Notes under the pieces: generated by a model | Databases searched by the model: none | What the model was told of the DNA's origin: nothing | The model's input: the letters and a program-made list of their open reading frames with translations, nothing else | In this document: positions 43,009 through 53,581 of the stretch, one piece after another | How the letters are laid out: every line of letters starts with the position of its first letter | Numbering within the stretch: position 1 is the first letter of the stretch | Origin: Pseudoxanthomonas suwonensis J47 | Lineage (GTDB): Bacteria > Pseudomonadota > Gammaproteobacteria > Xanthomonadales > Xanthomonadaceae | Reading direction: 5' to 3' | Assembly: GCF_000513955.1 (NCBI RefSeq) | Contig: NZ_AZUZ01000028.1 | Span: 1-59,750, forward strand | DNA: 59,750 nucleotides | Position numbers and translations under genes: made by a program

Positions 43009-46000
43009 TCAGCGCTCGGTGCGCCAGTTGACCGAACCGCGGGTCTCCACCGTGCTCGATTCCAGCTCCACGTCGAAGCCGCGGTTGAGCAGGAACTTCA
43101 GCACCACGACCTGGCCGGCGCCGACCATCGACACGCCGTAGCCGACGTAGATGCGCGGCGACAGGTACTTGCCGATGCCCACCACCGAGCCGCCGAGCGC
43201 GCGCGAATGCATCACCCCGGCGTCGTCGAAGCCCAGCCGCGTGCCCAGCTGCGCGGCGAGCAGGCCGGTGCCGGCCGACAGCGCGGCCGAGGTCGCGGTG
43301 ACCTGCTGCGCCTGGCTGCGGGTGGCGCCTTCCAGGCTGCGGCCGAGCATCAGGTAGGCCAGCGCCTCGGATTGCGGCATCGCCGGGTTGGACCAGACGT
43401 TGAGCTGCGGCGCGGTGGCGCTGCCGGACACGTCGATGCCGGCGAGCACGTCGCCGATGCGGCGCTCGGCGCGCAGGTTGATGCGCGGGTCGGCGATCTG
43501 GTCGTTGCTCCAGGTCAGCTGGCCGTTGGTGATGGTCAGGTCCTGGCCGTAGGCGCGGTAGCGCCCGCCGACCGACAGCGCGCCGGTGGCGAACATCTCG
43601 TGGCCCGGTCGCGAACGCACGTCCAGGCGGCCGCTCATGGTGCCGTTGAGGCCGTAGCCGCTGATCGTCACGTTGTCGGCGATGGCCAGGGTCAGCTCCA
43701 TGTCCAGCGGCGCGCTGCGCTGTTCCTCCGGATCCACCGGATCGACCACGACCACGTCCTCGGAAGCCGACACGCCCTGCTCGAAGCGCTCGAGGTTGAC
43801 CTTCGCCCGGGTCACTTCCACCTCGCCGCGCAGCACCATGGTCGGCCCGTCCATGCTGAACTGCAGGTCCGGGTTGGCGGTGGCGTTGAGCATCTCGGTG
43901 TCGGCGATCAGCACGTCCTGGCCGTGGATGCGCAGTTCCAGCGGCGTGGCCTGGCCGAACCAGGACAGGCGGCCGTCCAGCATCAGCGGCTGCTCGCCGG
44001 TGTTGACCGATGCCGACACCGTCGCCGAACCGTCCGGCTGCGCATCGAGGCTGCCCTTGCCCTCGCTGAGGCTCAGCCCCAGCGCCGGCAGTTCGCCCTG
44101 GAAATCCTCCAGCAGCAGCTGCCCGCCCATCAGCGGCTGGCTGCGCGTGCCGCGGATGCTCATGTGCCCGCGCAGCACGCCGCGCGGGCGCACCAGGTCC
44201 GGCGAGAACAGCTCCAGCCAGAACAGCTGCGAGATGTAGGTGTACAGCTCGCCGGTCAGCGGCGAATGCGGCTCCCAGCCGGTGTCGAAGGTCGCGTCGA
44301 TGTAGCCGTTGCCCTTGAAGCCGGTGCCGAGCCGGCCGTGGATCTTCTGCGGGTCGAAGTCCAGGTCGAGGCTGAAGTTGTCGTAGCGGAACATCTCGCG
44401 GCGCGCGTTGTTGCCCAGGCGCAGGCCGCCGTCGGGCGAGGCCAGGTGCACGCCGCCAGCCCAGCGGTTGCCCAGCGGGCGGATGCTGGCGTCCAGGCTC
44501 AGCTCGCCGCGCAGGATCAGGGCGCGGCCGCCCTGGTCGGGCAGCCACGGCTGCAACAGGGTCAGCGGCAGGCGGTCGCTGTGCACGACCAGGCCCTCGC
44601 GTGGCCAGTCGGCGTGCGCGCACAGCTGCCCGTCGCCGAAGCCGCGGGTGGACAGGCAGGCCGGTTGCAGCTGCCAGCGCTGGCCCTGCACGCTGAAGGC
44701 CGCCGGCGCATCCAGCGCCCAGGCATTGCCGCGCGCCGGCTCGATCCGCAAGCGGTCCAGCGAGCCCTGCCAGGCGGTGCCGCGCCGGTGCACCTGGCCG
44801 GCCAGCTGCAGGCCAGCCATGTCGGGACTGTCGGCGGACACCTGCAACTCGAGGTCCTCGACCGCGCCGCGCGCATGCACGTCGAGCTGGCGCAGCGCGA
44901 TGCCGACGTCCAGCTCGCGGCCCTGCAGGACCAGGTCGCCCCGCGCCCCGCGCCACGGCAGCCGGCCGCGCAGGTCCACCGCGCCGGCGCTCCATTCGTC
45001 CCAGCGCACGCCGCGCGCCTGCACGTCCGCCTCCAGGTCCGGCGCCTGGCGGGTGCCGGTCAGCTGCAGCGACCCCTGCACCTCGCCGGCGCCATCGGGC
45101 AGCACGTCGTCGATGCGCAGCGGCGCCAGCTGCGCGGTCACGTCGATGCGGTTGCCGACGCGACCGCTGGCGCGCACGCGGCTCTGGCCCAGTGCCAGCG
45201 CCAGCTCGCCCTCGCCTTCCTCGCCGCGCAGGCTGAAGCGACCGTTGCCGGACAGCGCGCGCCCGCGCAGGCGGCCGCCGAGCGACTGCACCTGCGCGTC
45301 CGCATCGAAGCCGCCGCCGTCGCGCGCGCGGCCGGTGGTGGCGATGCGGCCGTTGACGTTGCCGTCCCAGCCCGGCGCGAAATAGCCCGGGTCGAAGCCG
45401 TCCAGCGCCAGCGCCAGCTCCCAGTCCAGCCGCGGGTCCCAGCCGGCCTCGCCGGTGGCGCGCAGGGTGCCGGTGGGCATGCTCGCCTGCAGCGAATGGA
45501 TGCGCGCGCGGCGGTCGTCGCCGCGCACGTCCAGCACCAGCTCGGCCTGCTGGCTGTCGCGGCGCAGGCTGGCGTCGCCGTAGGCAGCCCAGTTCTTCAT
45601 CGAACCGGCCAGGCCCAGCGCCGCATCCACGCCGATCGCCGGCGTCGCCGGATCCGTCGCCTCGAACACCAGCCCGCGCGCGTCGAGGGCGAAGCGGAAG
45701 CGGCCGCCTTCCGGATCGGTGAAGTCGGCGCGGCCACGCAGGCGGGCGGTGCCGCCGTACAGCTCCAGCGCCAGCGGCGCCACTTCCAGCACCTGCTCGT
45801 GCAGCTTCACGTGCGAAGGCGCGATGGTGACCTGCTGGCCGGCGAAGGCGACCCGGCCGGAAATGTCGGCCGCGCCGCCGGTGCCGCTGGCCTGCACGTC
45901 GAATTCCACCGGGCTCGAGGACGGTTCGCCGGTGGTGAGCAGCGCCGGATCCAGGCCCTCGCTGCGCGCGAGCAGGTGCCAGGTGGGTGCTTCCTCGTTG

Positions 46001-46800
46001 CCGCCGAGCGTCAGCGTGGCGCGCAGCGGCTGCGGCGCGCGTCCGCCGATGCCGACCTTCATCCCCGACAGGTCGCCCTGCGCCAGCAGGCCGACGCGCG
46101 GCGAGCTGTGGCCGTGCGCCACCGGCAGCACCGCGGTGACCAGCAGGTTGCTGCGGTAGTCGTTCACCGGCTCGTAGTTGCCGTGCACGCAGAACAGGCC
46201 GCGGTCGCTGTCGATCTTCAGCTGTTCGGCGTGCAGGAAGCCGTTGGCGATGTCGATGCCGCCGCGCAGGTGGCGGATGTCGATCACGTGCTCGCCGCCG
46301 GAGGTGACGGTGAGGCCGTCGATGACGATGCGGTCGGCCTGGATCGCCAGCGGCATCTCGATCGCCGGCAGCGACTCCGGCCAGCGCGGCAGCTCGAACG
46401 GCTCGTCGCTGCGCATCAGGTTGAGGGTGGCGCCCTCGATCTCGAAGGCGTCCAGGCGCAGCCGGCGGCCGAGCAGCGGGCGGATGTCCGGATCCAGGTG
46501 CGCGCGCCGCGCGGTGAAGCGGTAGTCCTGGTAGCGGAAGTCCAGGTTGTGCAGGGTCAGCGGCCCGGCCAGCGGGCCCTCGGCCTTCTCCCAGGTGAGG
46601 GTGGCGCCGACCGGCAGGCGCGAGATCACCTGCGCCAGCAGCACGTCGCGCCCGGCCACGGTCTGCAGCAGCCAGTACAGCAGCACCACGGCGCCGACCA
46701 CCATCGCCAGCACGCCCAGGCCGGACCAGGCCCAGAAACGGCGGCGCCGGTAGAAGCGCGGCCGCGGCGCAGGCGGCGGAGGCGTGGCCGGCGCGCTCAC
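43009..46800 (-). CDS. tamB: Translocation and assembly module subunit TamB
   Basis: A 1263-residue inner-membrane-anchored protein with one N-terminal helix (about 22-46), a long beta-rich AsmA-like body and the C-terminal DUF490/TamB domain (SGSATAPQLNVWSNPAMPQSEALAYL cut to NVWSNPAMPQSEALAYLMLG; GKYLSPRIYVGYGVSMVGAG). TamB spans the periplasm and works with TamA in outer-membrane protein or phospholipid transport. The start is GTG at 46800 overlapping the tamA stop (GTGA), so translation is coupled. Confidence 0.95.
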   Translation of the reverse strand: MSAPATPPPPAPRPRFYRRRRFWAWSGLGVLAMVVGAVVLLYWLLQTVAGRDVLLAQVISRLPVGATLTWEKAEGPLAGPLTLHNLDFRYQDYRFTARRAHLDPDIRPLLGRRLRLDAFEIEGATLNLMRSDEPFELPRWPESLPAIEMPLAIQADRIVIDGLTVTSGGEHVIDIRHLRGGIDIANGFLHAEQLKIDSDRGLFCVHGNYEPVNDYRSNLLVTAVLPVAHGHSSPRVGLLAQGDLSGMKVGIGGRAPQPLRATLTLGGNEEAPTWHLLARSEGLDPALLTTGEPSSSPVEFDVQASGTGGAADISGRVAFAGQQVTIAPSHVKLHEQVLEVAPLALELYGGTARLRGRADFTDPEGGRFRFALDARGLVFEATDPATPAIGVDAALGLAGSMKNWAAYGDASLRRDSQQAELVLDVRGDDRRARIHSLQASMPTGTLRATGEAGWDPRLDWELALALDGFDPGYFAPGWDGNVNGRIATTGRARDGGGFDADAQVQSLGGRLRGRALSGNGRFSLRGEEGEGELALALGQSRVRASGRVGNRIDVTAQLAPLRIDDVLPDGAGEVQGSLQLTGTRQAPDLEADVQARGVRWDEWSAGAVDLRGRLPWRGARGDLVLQGRELDVGIALRQLDVHARGAVEDLELQVSADSPDMAGLQLAGQVHRRGTAWQGSLDRLRIEPARGNAWALDAPAAFSVQGQRWQLQPACLSTRGFGDGQLCAHADWPREGLVVHSDRLPLTLLQPWLPDQGGRALILRGELSLDASIRPLGNRWAGGVHLASPDGGLRLGNNARREMFRYDNFSLDLDFDPQKIHGRLGTGFKGNGYIDATFDTGWEPHSPLTGELYTYISQLFWLELFSPDLVRPRGVLRGHMSIRGTRSQPLMGGQLLLEDFQGELPALGLSLSEGKGSLDAQPDGSATVSASVNTGEQPLMLDGRLSWFGQATPLELRIHGQDVLIADTEMLNATANPDLQFSMDGPTMVLRGEVEVTRAKVNLERFEQGVSASEDVVVVDPVDPEEQRSAPLDMELTLAIADNVTISGYGLNGTMSGRLDVRSRPGHEMFATGALSVGGRYRAYGQDLTITNGQLTWSNDQIADPRINLRAERRIGDVLAGIDVSGSATAPQLNVWSNPAMPQSEALAYLMLGRSLEGATRSQAQQVTATSAALSAGTGLLAAQLGTRLGFDDAGVMHSRALGGSVVGIGKYLSPRIYVGYGVSMVGAGQVVVLKFLLNRGFDVELESSTVETRGSVNWRTER

Positions 46801-48569
46801 AGGTTGGCCCCGAGGCTCAGGTACAGCTGGAAGCCGGAGTCCGGGTCATCCAGGCCGTGGGCGATGTCGATGCGCACCGCACCGACCGGCGAACGCCAGC
46901 GCGCGCCCACGCCCACGCCCAGGTGCAGGTCGAACTTGTCGTCGAAGGCGTCGCCGCCATCGATGAAGGCGGCCATGCCCCATGGCCCGGCATTGAAGTA
47001 GTGCTCGTACTCGACCGAACCGGTGAGCACGTAGCGCGCGCCGGTGGCGAAGTTGTCCGGCGGCGGCGTGCGCGGGCCGACCTCGCGCCAGGCGTAGCCG
47101 CGGATGCTGCGGTCGCCGCCGGCGAAGAAGCGCAGGCTTGGCGGCATCGCGATCAGGTCGTCGGTCCAGGTCGCGCCGGCTTCGCCGCGCACGATGAAGC
47201 GGTCCGCCGCGCCCACGCCCTGGAACCAGGTCGCGCTGGCCCAGCCCTGCAGGAAGCTGGTGTCCGAGCCCGCGCCGCCGATGCCGCCGCGCAGCGACAC
47301 GCTGCCGCTGATGCCCTTGCGCGGGAACAGGCGGTCGTCCACGCCGATGTAGTTGACGGTGAGCTCCGGGTACAGCAGGGTCGAGTACGTGTAAAGGCGC
47401 TGGCCGGTGGCTACGTCCATGTCGTAGCTCCAGCGCTCGCGCAGCGCGTTGAGCGAGGCCACCGCGGTCAGCCGTTCGGTGATCTCGCCGCTGCGGCTGG
47501 CGATCAGCTTGATGTTGCGCAGGTCGATGTAGTCGGTCTGTTCGTCGTACGCGCTCAGCGCTCCGGTGTACCAGCCGTCCAGCCAGGCGAAGGCGGGGAT
47601 GCGGTACTGCAGCAGCAGGTTCTTGCGGTTCTGCGCCCAGTCCAGGTCCCACAGCAGCTTGTGGCCGCGGTCGTTGACGTAGCGCCGCTCCACGCCGAAG
47701 CGCACGCCCATGCCGCTCTCGGTGCCATAGCTGAGGCCGGCGGTGTAGACGTTGCGCTTGGCCCGCACCAGGGTGACGTCGATCGGCACGCGCAGGTCGT
47801 CGGTGGCGTCCTCCGGGCGCGGCTGGATGTCGATCGCGCTGAAGTAGTCGAGCTTGACCAGCGAGGTGCGCAGCCGGTCCAGCTTGCCCTGGTGGAAGTA
47901 GCTGCCTTCCTCCCAGGTCACCAGCTTCTCCAGCAGGCCGGGGCGGAAGTAGTCCTGGTCGAAGGTGGTTGGGCCCATGTCGTAGCGGAAGCCGCTGTCC
48001 CAGACCAGGTCGATGTCGGCGGCGTAGTCGGCGCGGGTGACCCGCACCTCGCGCTCGAGGAAGTCGGCGTCGAAATAGCCGCGTTCGGCCAGGCGCCGGG
48101 TGATGGCGTCGCGGCTGGCCTCGTAGGTGGTGTGGTCGAAGGCCTCGCCCACGGCGGGGCGGAACTTCGCCAGGTCCTCGCCCAGGTACGGATCCTCGCC
48201 GCCGGGGCCGGCGATGGCGACGTTGGCGTCGCGCACGCGCACCGGTTCGCCGAGGCCGACGTTCACCGTCACCACGATGCGGTTGTCGTCGTCGCGCGTG
48301 GAATCGATGGCGATGTCCGGCGAGTAGTAGCCGAACGGTTCCAGCGCCTGGCGCGCCTCGCGCTCGGCGCTCAGCAGCAGGAACTCCAGCCGCGATTCGC
48401 CCTGCACCTGGCCGATCGCGGCGGTCACGCCCAGCGCCAGGCGCACGTTGTGCTCCATCGCCTCGTGGTCCTCGAGGCCGCGGATCTCGACGCGGTCGAT
48501 GGTGCCCCGCGCCCAGGCGGGGCAGGCCGCCAGGAACAGGAGCAGGGCGAGGAGCAGGCGAGGGCGCAT
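46797..48569 (-). CDS. tamA: Translocation and assembly module subunit TamA (Omp85 family)
   Basis: A 590-residue outer-membrane protein: signal peptide (about 1-21), three POTRA domains (IDRVEIRGLEDHEAMEHNVR and following, to about 275) and a 16-strand Omp85 barrel with RFFAGGDRSIRGYAWREVGP near 470 (the VRGY-type motif of lid loop 6). The C-terminus LYLSLGANL fits a barrel end. It forms one operon with tamB. A hairpin lies 11 bases upstream of its ATG. Confidence 0.95.
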   Translation of the reverse strand: MRPRLLLALLLFLAACPAWARGTIDRVEIRGLEDHEAMEHNVRLALGVTAAIGQVQGESRLEFLLLSAEREARQALEPFGYYSPDIAIDSTRDDDNRIVVTVNVGLGEPVRVRDANVAIAGPGGEDPYLGEDLAKFRPAVGEAFDHTTYEASRDAITRRLAERGYFDADFLEREVRVTRADYAADIDLVWDSGFRYDMGPTTFDQDYFRPGLLEKLVTWEEGSYFHQGKLDRLRTSLVKLDYFSAIDIQPRPEDATDDLRVPIDVTLVRAKRNVYTAGLSYGTESGMGVRFGVERRYVNDRGHKLLWDLDWAQNRKNLLLQYRIPAFAWLDGWYTGALSAYDEQTDYIDLRNIKLIASRSGEITERLTAVASLNALRERWSYDMDVATGQRLYTYSTLLYPELTVNYIGVDDRLFPRKGISGSVSLRGGIGGAGSDTSFLQGWASATWFQGVGAADRFIVRGEAGATWTDDLIAMPPSLRFFAGGDRSIRGYAWREVGPRTPPPDNFATGARYVLTGSVEYEHYFNAGPWGMAAFIDGGDAFDDKFDLHLGVGVGARWRSPVGAVRIDIAHGLDDPDSGFQLYLSLGANL

Positions 48570-48579
48570 GCGCTCAGGA

Positions 48580-48605
48580 TAACGGGGCCGATCGCGGCCC
48601 CGTTA
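48580..48605 (-). terminator. Perfect hairpin between glyS and tamA
   Basis: An 11-bp perfect stem (48580-48590 with 48595-48605, loop ATCG) lies 18 bases past the glyS stop and 11 bases before the tamA ATG on the minus strand. No U-run follows. It may reduce read-through from glyQS or influence tamA translation. Confidence 0.6.
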
Positions 48606-48623
48606 ACCTTCCATCACCTGCGT

Positions 48624-50720
48624 TCAGTTGGACAGGTGGCCGATCGCGGCGACTGCGCCGAAGCGGTCGGCCAGGCGCTTGAGCAGGGCCAGTCGGTTCG
48701 CACGGATCTGGGCGTCTTCGGCGTTGACCATGACCTGGTCGAAGAATGCGTCGACCTGCGGGCGCACCCGCGCCAGGCGTTCGAGCACGCGCACGTAGTC
48801 GCGCTGGTGCAGGGCCGCGTCGGTTTCGCCCAGCGCCGCTTCCACCGCCTCGCCGAGGGCGCGCTCGGCCGGTTCCGTGAACAGCGTCGGGTTTTCCATC
48901 GCCGGGATGGCGACGTCGGCCTTCTTCAGGATGTTGCCGATGCGCTTGTTTGCCGCGGCCAGGGCCTCGGCTTCCGGCAGCGCGGCGAAGGTGCCGATCG
49001 CATCGATGCGGGTGTCGAAGTCGGCCAGCGAGGCCGGCTTCAGTTCGGCCACCGCGTTGAAATGCGCCGCTGGCACGCCCTTGTCGGCGTAGTAGCCGCG
49101 CAGGCGGTCGAGGATGAAGTCGTACAGTTCGCCGGCATCGGCGGACGCGGTCGCTCCGTCCTTGCCGGTGGGCAGCGGGCCGATGGCTTCCACCGCCCTG
49201 GACAGCAGGTCCTTGAGTGACAGGTCGAAGCCGCTCTCGATCAGCGTGCGCGCCAGGCCCAGCCCGTTGCGGCGCAGGGCGAACGGGTCCTTGTTGCCGG
49301 TCGGCTTCAGGCCCGCGGCGAAACCGCCGGCCAGGGTATCCAGGCGCTCGGCGATGGCCAGCACCTTGCCCAGCGGCGACAGCGCGATGTCGTCGCCGGC
49401 GAAGCGCGGCTGGTAGGCCTCGTCGATCGCCACGGCAATTTCCTTCGGCTCACCGGCGGCCAGCGCGTAGTGGCGGCCGGCGATGCCCTGCAGTTCCGGG
49501 AACTCGTTGACCATGCGCGACTGCAGGTCGTTCTTGCCCAGCTGCGCGGCGCGGCGCGCCTGCTGCGGATCGGCCCCGACCTGGGCGGCGATCGCCTCGG
49601 CCAGCGCGGCCACGCGCGCGACCTTGTCGGCCACCGAGCCCAGCTTCGCCTGGTAGGTGACGGTCTTCAGGCCGTCGCCCATCGACTGCAGGCCCTGCTT
49701 GAGGTCCTCGTCGAAGAAGAACCTGGCGTCGGCGAAGCGCGGGCGGATCACGCGCTCGTAGCCCTTGCGCACCTCGGCCACGTCCTTCGACTCGATGTTG
49801 GCGATGCCGATGAAGTGCTCGGTCAGCCTGCCGCCGGCGTCCAGCACCGGGAAGAACTTCTGGTTGATCTCCATCGTCTCGATCAGCGCTTCCTGCGGCA
49901 CGGCGAGGAAGTCGCGCTCGAAGCTGCACAGCACGGCCGACGGCCATTCGGTCAGGCACACCACCTGCTCGAGGTTGTCCTCGGTGATGCGGGCGGTGCC
50001 GCCGGCCTGTCCGGCCGCCTTCTGCGCCTCGGCGACGATGCGTGCGCGGCGTTCCTGCGGATCGACCAGCACGCGCGCGCCCTGCAGCGCGTCCATGTAG
50101 TCGCCCGGCTGGCCGATCCACACCGGCTTGTCGTGCTCGAAGCGGTGGCCGCGGCTCATGCGGTCGGACTTCACGCCCAGCACTTCCACGTCGACCACGT
50201 CGCCCCCCAGCAGCACCACCAGCCAGTGCACCGGGCGGGCGAAGGCGTAGTCGTGGCCGCCCCAGCGCATCGGCTTGGGGATCGGCATGCCGGCGATGGC
50301 CTCGGCGATGATCTCCGGCAGCAGCTCGACGGTGCGCGCGCCCGGCTTCACCGAGCGGTGCACGAAACGCTCGCCCTTGGCGTCGGTGGTGCGCTCCAGC
50401 GCGGTCCACTCCAGCCCGGCCTTGGCGGCGAAGCCTTCCAGCGCCTTCGTCGGGCGGCCTTCGCCGTCCAGCGCGATGTTCACGTAGGGGCCGAGCACCT
50501 CGGAGCGCTGCTCCGGCTGTTCGGTGGCCACGCCCGGCAGCAGCACCGCCAGGCGCCGCGGGGTGTACAGCGGGCGCGCGTCGCCCACTTCCACGCTTAC
50601 GCCGCGCTTGCCCAGCGCCGCGACCACACCGTCGAAGAAGGCCTGGGCCAGGCCCGGCAGCGCCTTGACCGGCAGCTCCTCGGTGCCCAGTTCGATCAGC
50701 AGGGGTTTCTGTTCGCTCAT
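48624..50720 (-). CDS. glyS: Glycine-tRNA ligase beta subunit
   Basis: A 698-residue beta subunit of the alpha2beta2 glycyl-tRNA synthetase, supplying tRNA recognition. Family segments: [19 protein letters not shown] at the N-terminus, [20 protein letters not shown] and [20 protein letters not shown], and a C-terminal anticodon-binding DALR-type region ([12 protein letters not shown]). Normal length. It follows glyQ after 113 bp containing hairpins. Confidence 0.97.
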   Translation of the reverse strand: MSEQKPLLIELGTEELPVKALPGLAQAFFDGVVAALGKRGVSVEVGDARPLYTPRRLAVLLPGVATEQPEQRSEVLGPYVNIALDGEGRPTKALEGFAAKAGLEWTALERTTDAKGERFVHRSVKPGARTVELLPEIIAEAIAGMPIPKPMRWGGHDYAFARPVHWLVVLLGGDVVDVEVLGVKSDRMSRGHRFEHDKPVWIGQPGDYMDALQGARVLVDPQERRARIVAEAQKAAGQAGGTARITEDNLEQVVCLTEWPSAVLCSFERDFLAVPQEALIETMEINQKFFPVLDAGGRLTEHFIGIANIESKDVAEVRKGYERVIRPRFADARFFFDEDLKQGLQSMGDGLKTVTYQAKLGSVADKVARVAALAEAIAAQVGADPQQARRAAQLGKNDLQSRMVNEFPELQGIAGRHYALAAGEPKEIAVAIDEAYQPRFAGDDIALSPLGKVLAIAERLDTLAGGFAAGLKPTGNKDPFALRRNGLGLARTLIESGFDLSLKDLLSRAVEAIGPLPTGKDGATASADAGELYDFILDRLRGYYADKGVPAAHFNAVAELKPASLADFDTRIDAIGTFAALPEAEALAAANKRIGNILKKADVAIPAMENPTLFTEPAERALGEAVEAALGETDAALHQRDYVRVLERLARVRPQVDAFFDQVMVNAEDAQIRANRLALLKRLADRFGAVAAIGHLSN

Positions 50721-50739
50721 GTCGTGACCTTAGGCTTGC

Positions 50740-50771
50740 CCTTCTCCCGGGAGAAGGTGGCGCATCGCGCC
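50740..50771. repeat. REP-like double palindrome between glyQ and glyS
   Basis: CCTTCTCCCGGGAGAAGG (50740-50757) is an 18-bp perfect palindrome followed by the small stem GGCGC-ATC-GCGCC (50759-50771). The combination resembles a dispersed repeat common in xanthomonad genomes (general knowledge). It sits inside the glyQS operon. Confidence 0.65.
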
Positions 50772-50790
50772 GGATGACGTTTCGGCCCTG

Positions 50791-50819
50791 GGCCGGCGGG
50801 CTTCGCGGCCCGCCCGGCC
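50791..50819 (-). other. GC-rich hairpin after glyQ
   Basis: GGCCGGCGGGC (50791-50801) pairs with GCCCGCCCGGCC (50808-50819) with one bulge. Lacking a U-run, it may tune the glyQ:glyS expression ratio rather than terminate. Confidence 0.45.
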
Positions 50820-50833
50820 GGGCGGAGTGGGGC

Positions 50834-51733
<900 letters not shown>

Positions 51734-51764
51734 CGGCTTTTATTGCGGTGCGGAAAAGCGGGCT

Positions 51765-51770
51765 AGTATA
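51765..51770 (-). promoter_or_regulatory. Candidate -10 box for glyQ-glyS
   Basis: TATACT on the minus strand lies 32 bases upstream of the glyQ ATG. No good -35 is present at 16-18 bp. On the plus strand the overlapping TAGTAT with TTGCGG (51743-51748, 15 bp apart) could drive the amidotransferase gene instead. Confidence 0.4.
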
Positions 51771-51838
51771 GGGCCGGCCCCGCGCCATGCGGGTTTCCAC
51801 GGTTTCAGAAGCTACTTTTTCCCTGGTCCCCCGCCCCC

Positions 51839-52591
51839 GTGAACGCCGCCCGCCGCGCGCCCTTCCTCATCGTCGAAACCGGCCAGCCGGTGGGCAGCCT
51901 CAAGCGCTACGGGCGCTTCCCGCACTGGATCCGGGTCGCCGCCGGGCTGCGGGCCGGCGAGGTGGTCGAGGTCAACGCCGAACGGGGCGACCCGCTGCCG
52001 GAGGCGTCCAGCGTGGCCGGGGTGATCGTCAGCGGCTCGGCCGCCTTCGTCACCGACCGCGCCGAGTGGAGCGAGCGCACCGCCGGCTGGATCCGCGAGG
52101 CGGTCCAGGACGGCACCCCGCTGCTGGGCATCTGCTACGGCCACCAGCTGCTGGCCCACGCCCTGGGCGGGGAGGTCGACTACAACCCGGCCGGGCGCGA
52201 GTCCGGCACGGTGTTCATCGACCTGCATCCGCCGGCGTTCGAGGACCCGCTGTTCGCCGGGATGCCGGCCCGCTTCGCCGCCCATGCCACCCACCTGCAG
52301 ACCGTTCTGCGGCCGCCGGAAGGGGCGACGGTGCTGGCCCGGTCCGAGCAGGACGGCTGCCACGCCTTCCGCTGGGGCGGTCAGGCCTGGGGCGTGCAGT
52401 TCCACCCGGAGTTCGCCACCCACCACATGCGTGGCTACGTGCAGGCCCGCGCCGAATGCCTGCGCAACCATGGCCGCTGCCCGCGCACCGTGGCCCGCGA
52501 GGTCAGCGCGGCGCCGCAGGCCCGGCGCCTGCTGCGGCGCTTCGTCCAGCACGCGCGCGGCAGCGCCGCGCGGCCGGCGCCGCAGGCCTGA
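51839..52591 (+). CDS. Class I glutamine amidotransferase-like protein
   Basis: A 250-residue stand-alone class I glutamine amidotransferase domain of the GuaA-like type. The nucleophile Cys is in LLGICYGHQLLAHALGG near 101, and the His-Glu pair in WGVQFHPEF near 187. Without a synthetase partner nearby, it could be a gamma-glutamyl peptide hydrolase or amidotransferase of unknown pathway. The start is GTG at 51839 with no clear ribosome binding site. It is divergent from glyQ. Confidence 0.85.
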   Translation: MNAARRAPFLIVETGQPVGSLKRYGRFPHWIRVAAGLRAGEVVEVNAERGDPLPEASSVAGVIVSGSAAFVTDRAEWSERTAGWIREAVQDGTPLLGICYGHQLLAHALGGEVDYNPAGRESGTVFIDLHPPAFEDPLFAGMPARFAAHATHLQTVLRPPEGATVLARSEQDGCHAFRWGGQAWGVQFHPEFATHHMRGYVQARAECLRNHGRCPRTVAREVSAAPQARRLLRRFVQHARGSAARPAPQA

Positions 52592-52684
52592 GGAAAACGC
52601 CGCACGGCCACGGCATTCCGGTGGCCGATCACCGATAATCCACGGCGCGCGTCCGGTTCGCGGCCGCGCCTCAACGGGAACAGG

Positions 52685-53572
52685 ATGGACACGATACGCA
52701 AGCTGCCGGCTTCGGCCGGCGCCGAATGGGTGCTGGGTGGATTCACCCTGCTGCGCCGCGCGCCGGTCGCGCTGGGCACGCTGGGTGCGCTGTGGGGCCT
52801 GCTGGCCTCGCTGGTGGTGACCCTGGGCCTGGCGGTACCGGCGCTGGGCACGATCCTGCAGCTGCTGGTGGCGCTGGCCGGCCCGGTGCTGTTCGCCGGC
52901 CTGGTCTGGGCGGTGCGCGAGGTCGCGCACGGCCGTCCGGCCCTGCCGGCGCACCTGCTGCAGGGCTGGAACGAGGGCCGCTGGCCGCAGCTGCTGGCGA
53001 CCCTGCTGCCGCAGGTCGCCGCCGGCCTGCTGCTGGGCGTGATGCTGCTGGTCCTGGTCGGGCCGCAGCAGTTGCAGCACCTGGCCCAGGCCAGCGAGGA
53101 ACTCAATGCGATGGCCCAGGCCGGGCAGCAGCCGACGCCCGAGGAAGTCGAGGCGCTGGTCGCCGGGCTGCCCTCCGGCCGCATCCTGCTGTGGCTGCTG
53201 CTGGGCCTGGCCGCGGCGGTGGCGGTGGCGATGACCGTGTTCGTGTCGGTGCCGCGGATCCTGTTCGACCGCCGCGACGGCCTGCCGGCGATGGGCGACA
53301 GCCTGCGCGCCTGCCTGCGCAACCTGCCGGCACTGGTGGTGTTCCTGCTGCTGGTGATGGTCGCGATCTTCGCGATTTATTTCGGCGTGCTGATGCTGAC
53401 CCTGGTGGTGCAGCTGCTGGCCGGGCCGGTGGTGGCGATGTGGATCGCGCAGATGCTGATGATGGCGGTGCTGATGCCACTGCTGGCCGGCGCGGTCTAT
53501 ACCGCCTGGACCCAGCTGTTCGGGCAGGCGGCCCCGGTCGCGGCGGTGGCCACCGGCCGGTTCGAAGCCTGA
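52685..53572 (+). CDS. Multi-pass membrane protein, BPSS1780 type
   Basis: A 295-residue protein with about six hydrophobic helices and a cytoplasmic N-terminus ending AGAEWVLGGFTLLRRAPVA. This N-terminal pattern and the helix layout match the BPSS1780-family membrane proteins found next to glyQS or tat genes in proteobacteria. Function unknown. A short charged loop (about 135-160) and a Gly-Gln-rich C-terminus are the only soluble parts. GGAACAGG precedes the ATG. It converges on tatC with a 9-bp gap. Confidence 0.75.
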   Translation: MDTIRKLPASAGAEWVLGGFTLLRRAPVALGTLGALWGLLASLVVTLGLAVPALGTILQLLVALAGPVLFAGLVWAVREVAHGRPALPAHLLQGWNEGRWPQLLATLLPQVAAGLLLGVMLLVLVGPQQLQHLAQASEELNAMAQAGQQPTPEEVEALVAGLPSGRILLWLLLGLAAAVAVAMTVFVSVPRILFDRRDGLPAMGDSLRACLRNLPALVVFLLLVMVAIFAIYFGVLMLTLVVQLLAGPVVAMWIAQMLMMAVLMPLLAGAVYTAWTQLFGQAAPVAAVATGRFEA

Positions 53573-53581
53573 GGCCCGGCC

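Noticed and set aside
42682-47001. Long plus-strand open frame opposite the S46 peptidase and tamB
   Set aside because: Same GC-driven antisense effect; it crosses two genuine genes and shows no protein-like motif.
51734-51838. Possible glycine riboswitch or T-box leader upstream of glyQ
   Set aside because: The leader predicted from the TATACT box is only about 25 nt, too short, and no conserved core is visible.
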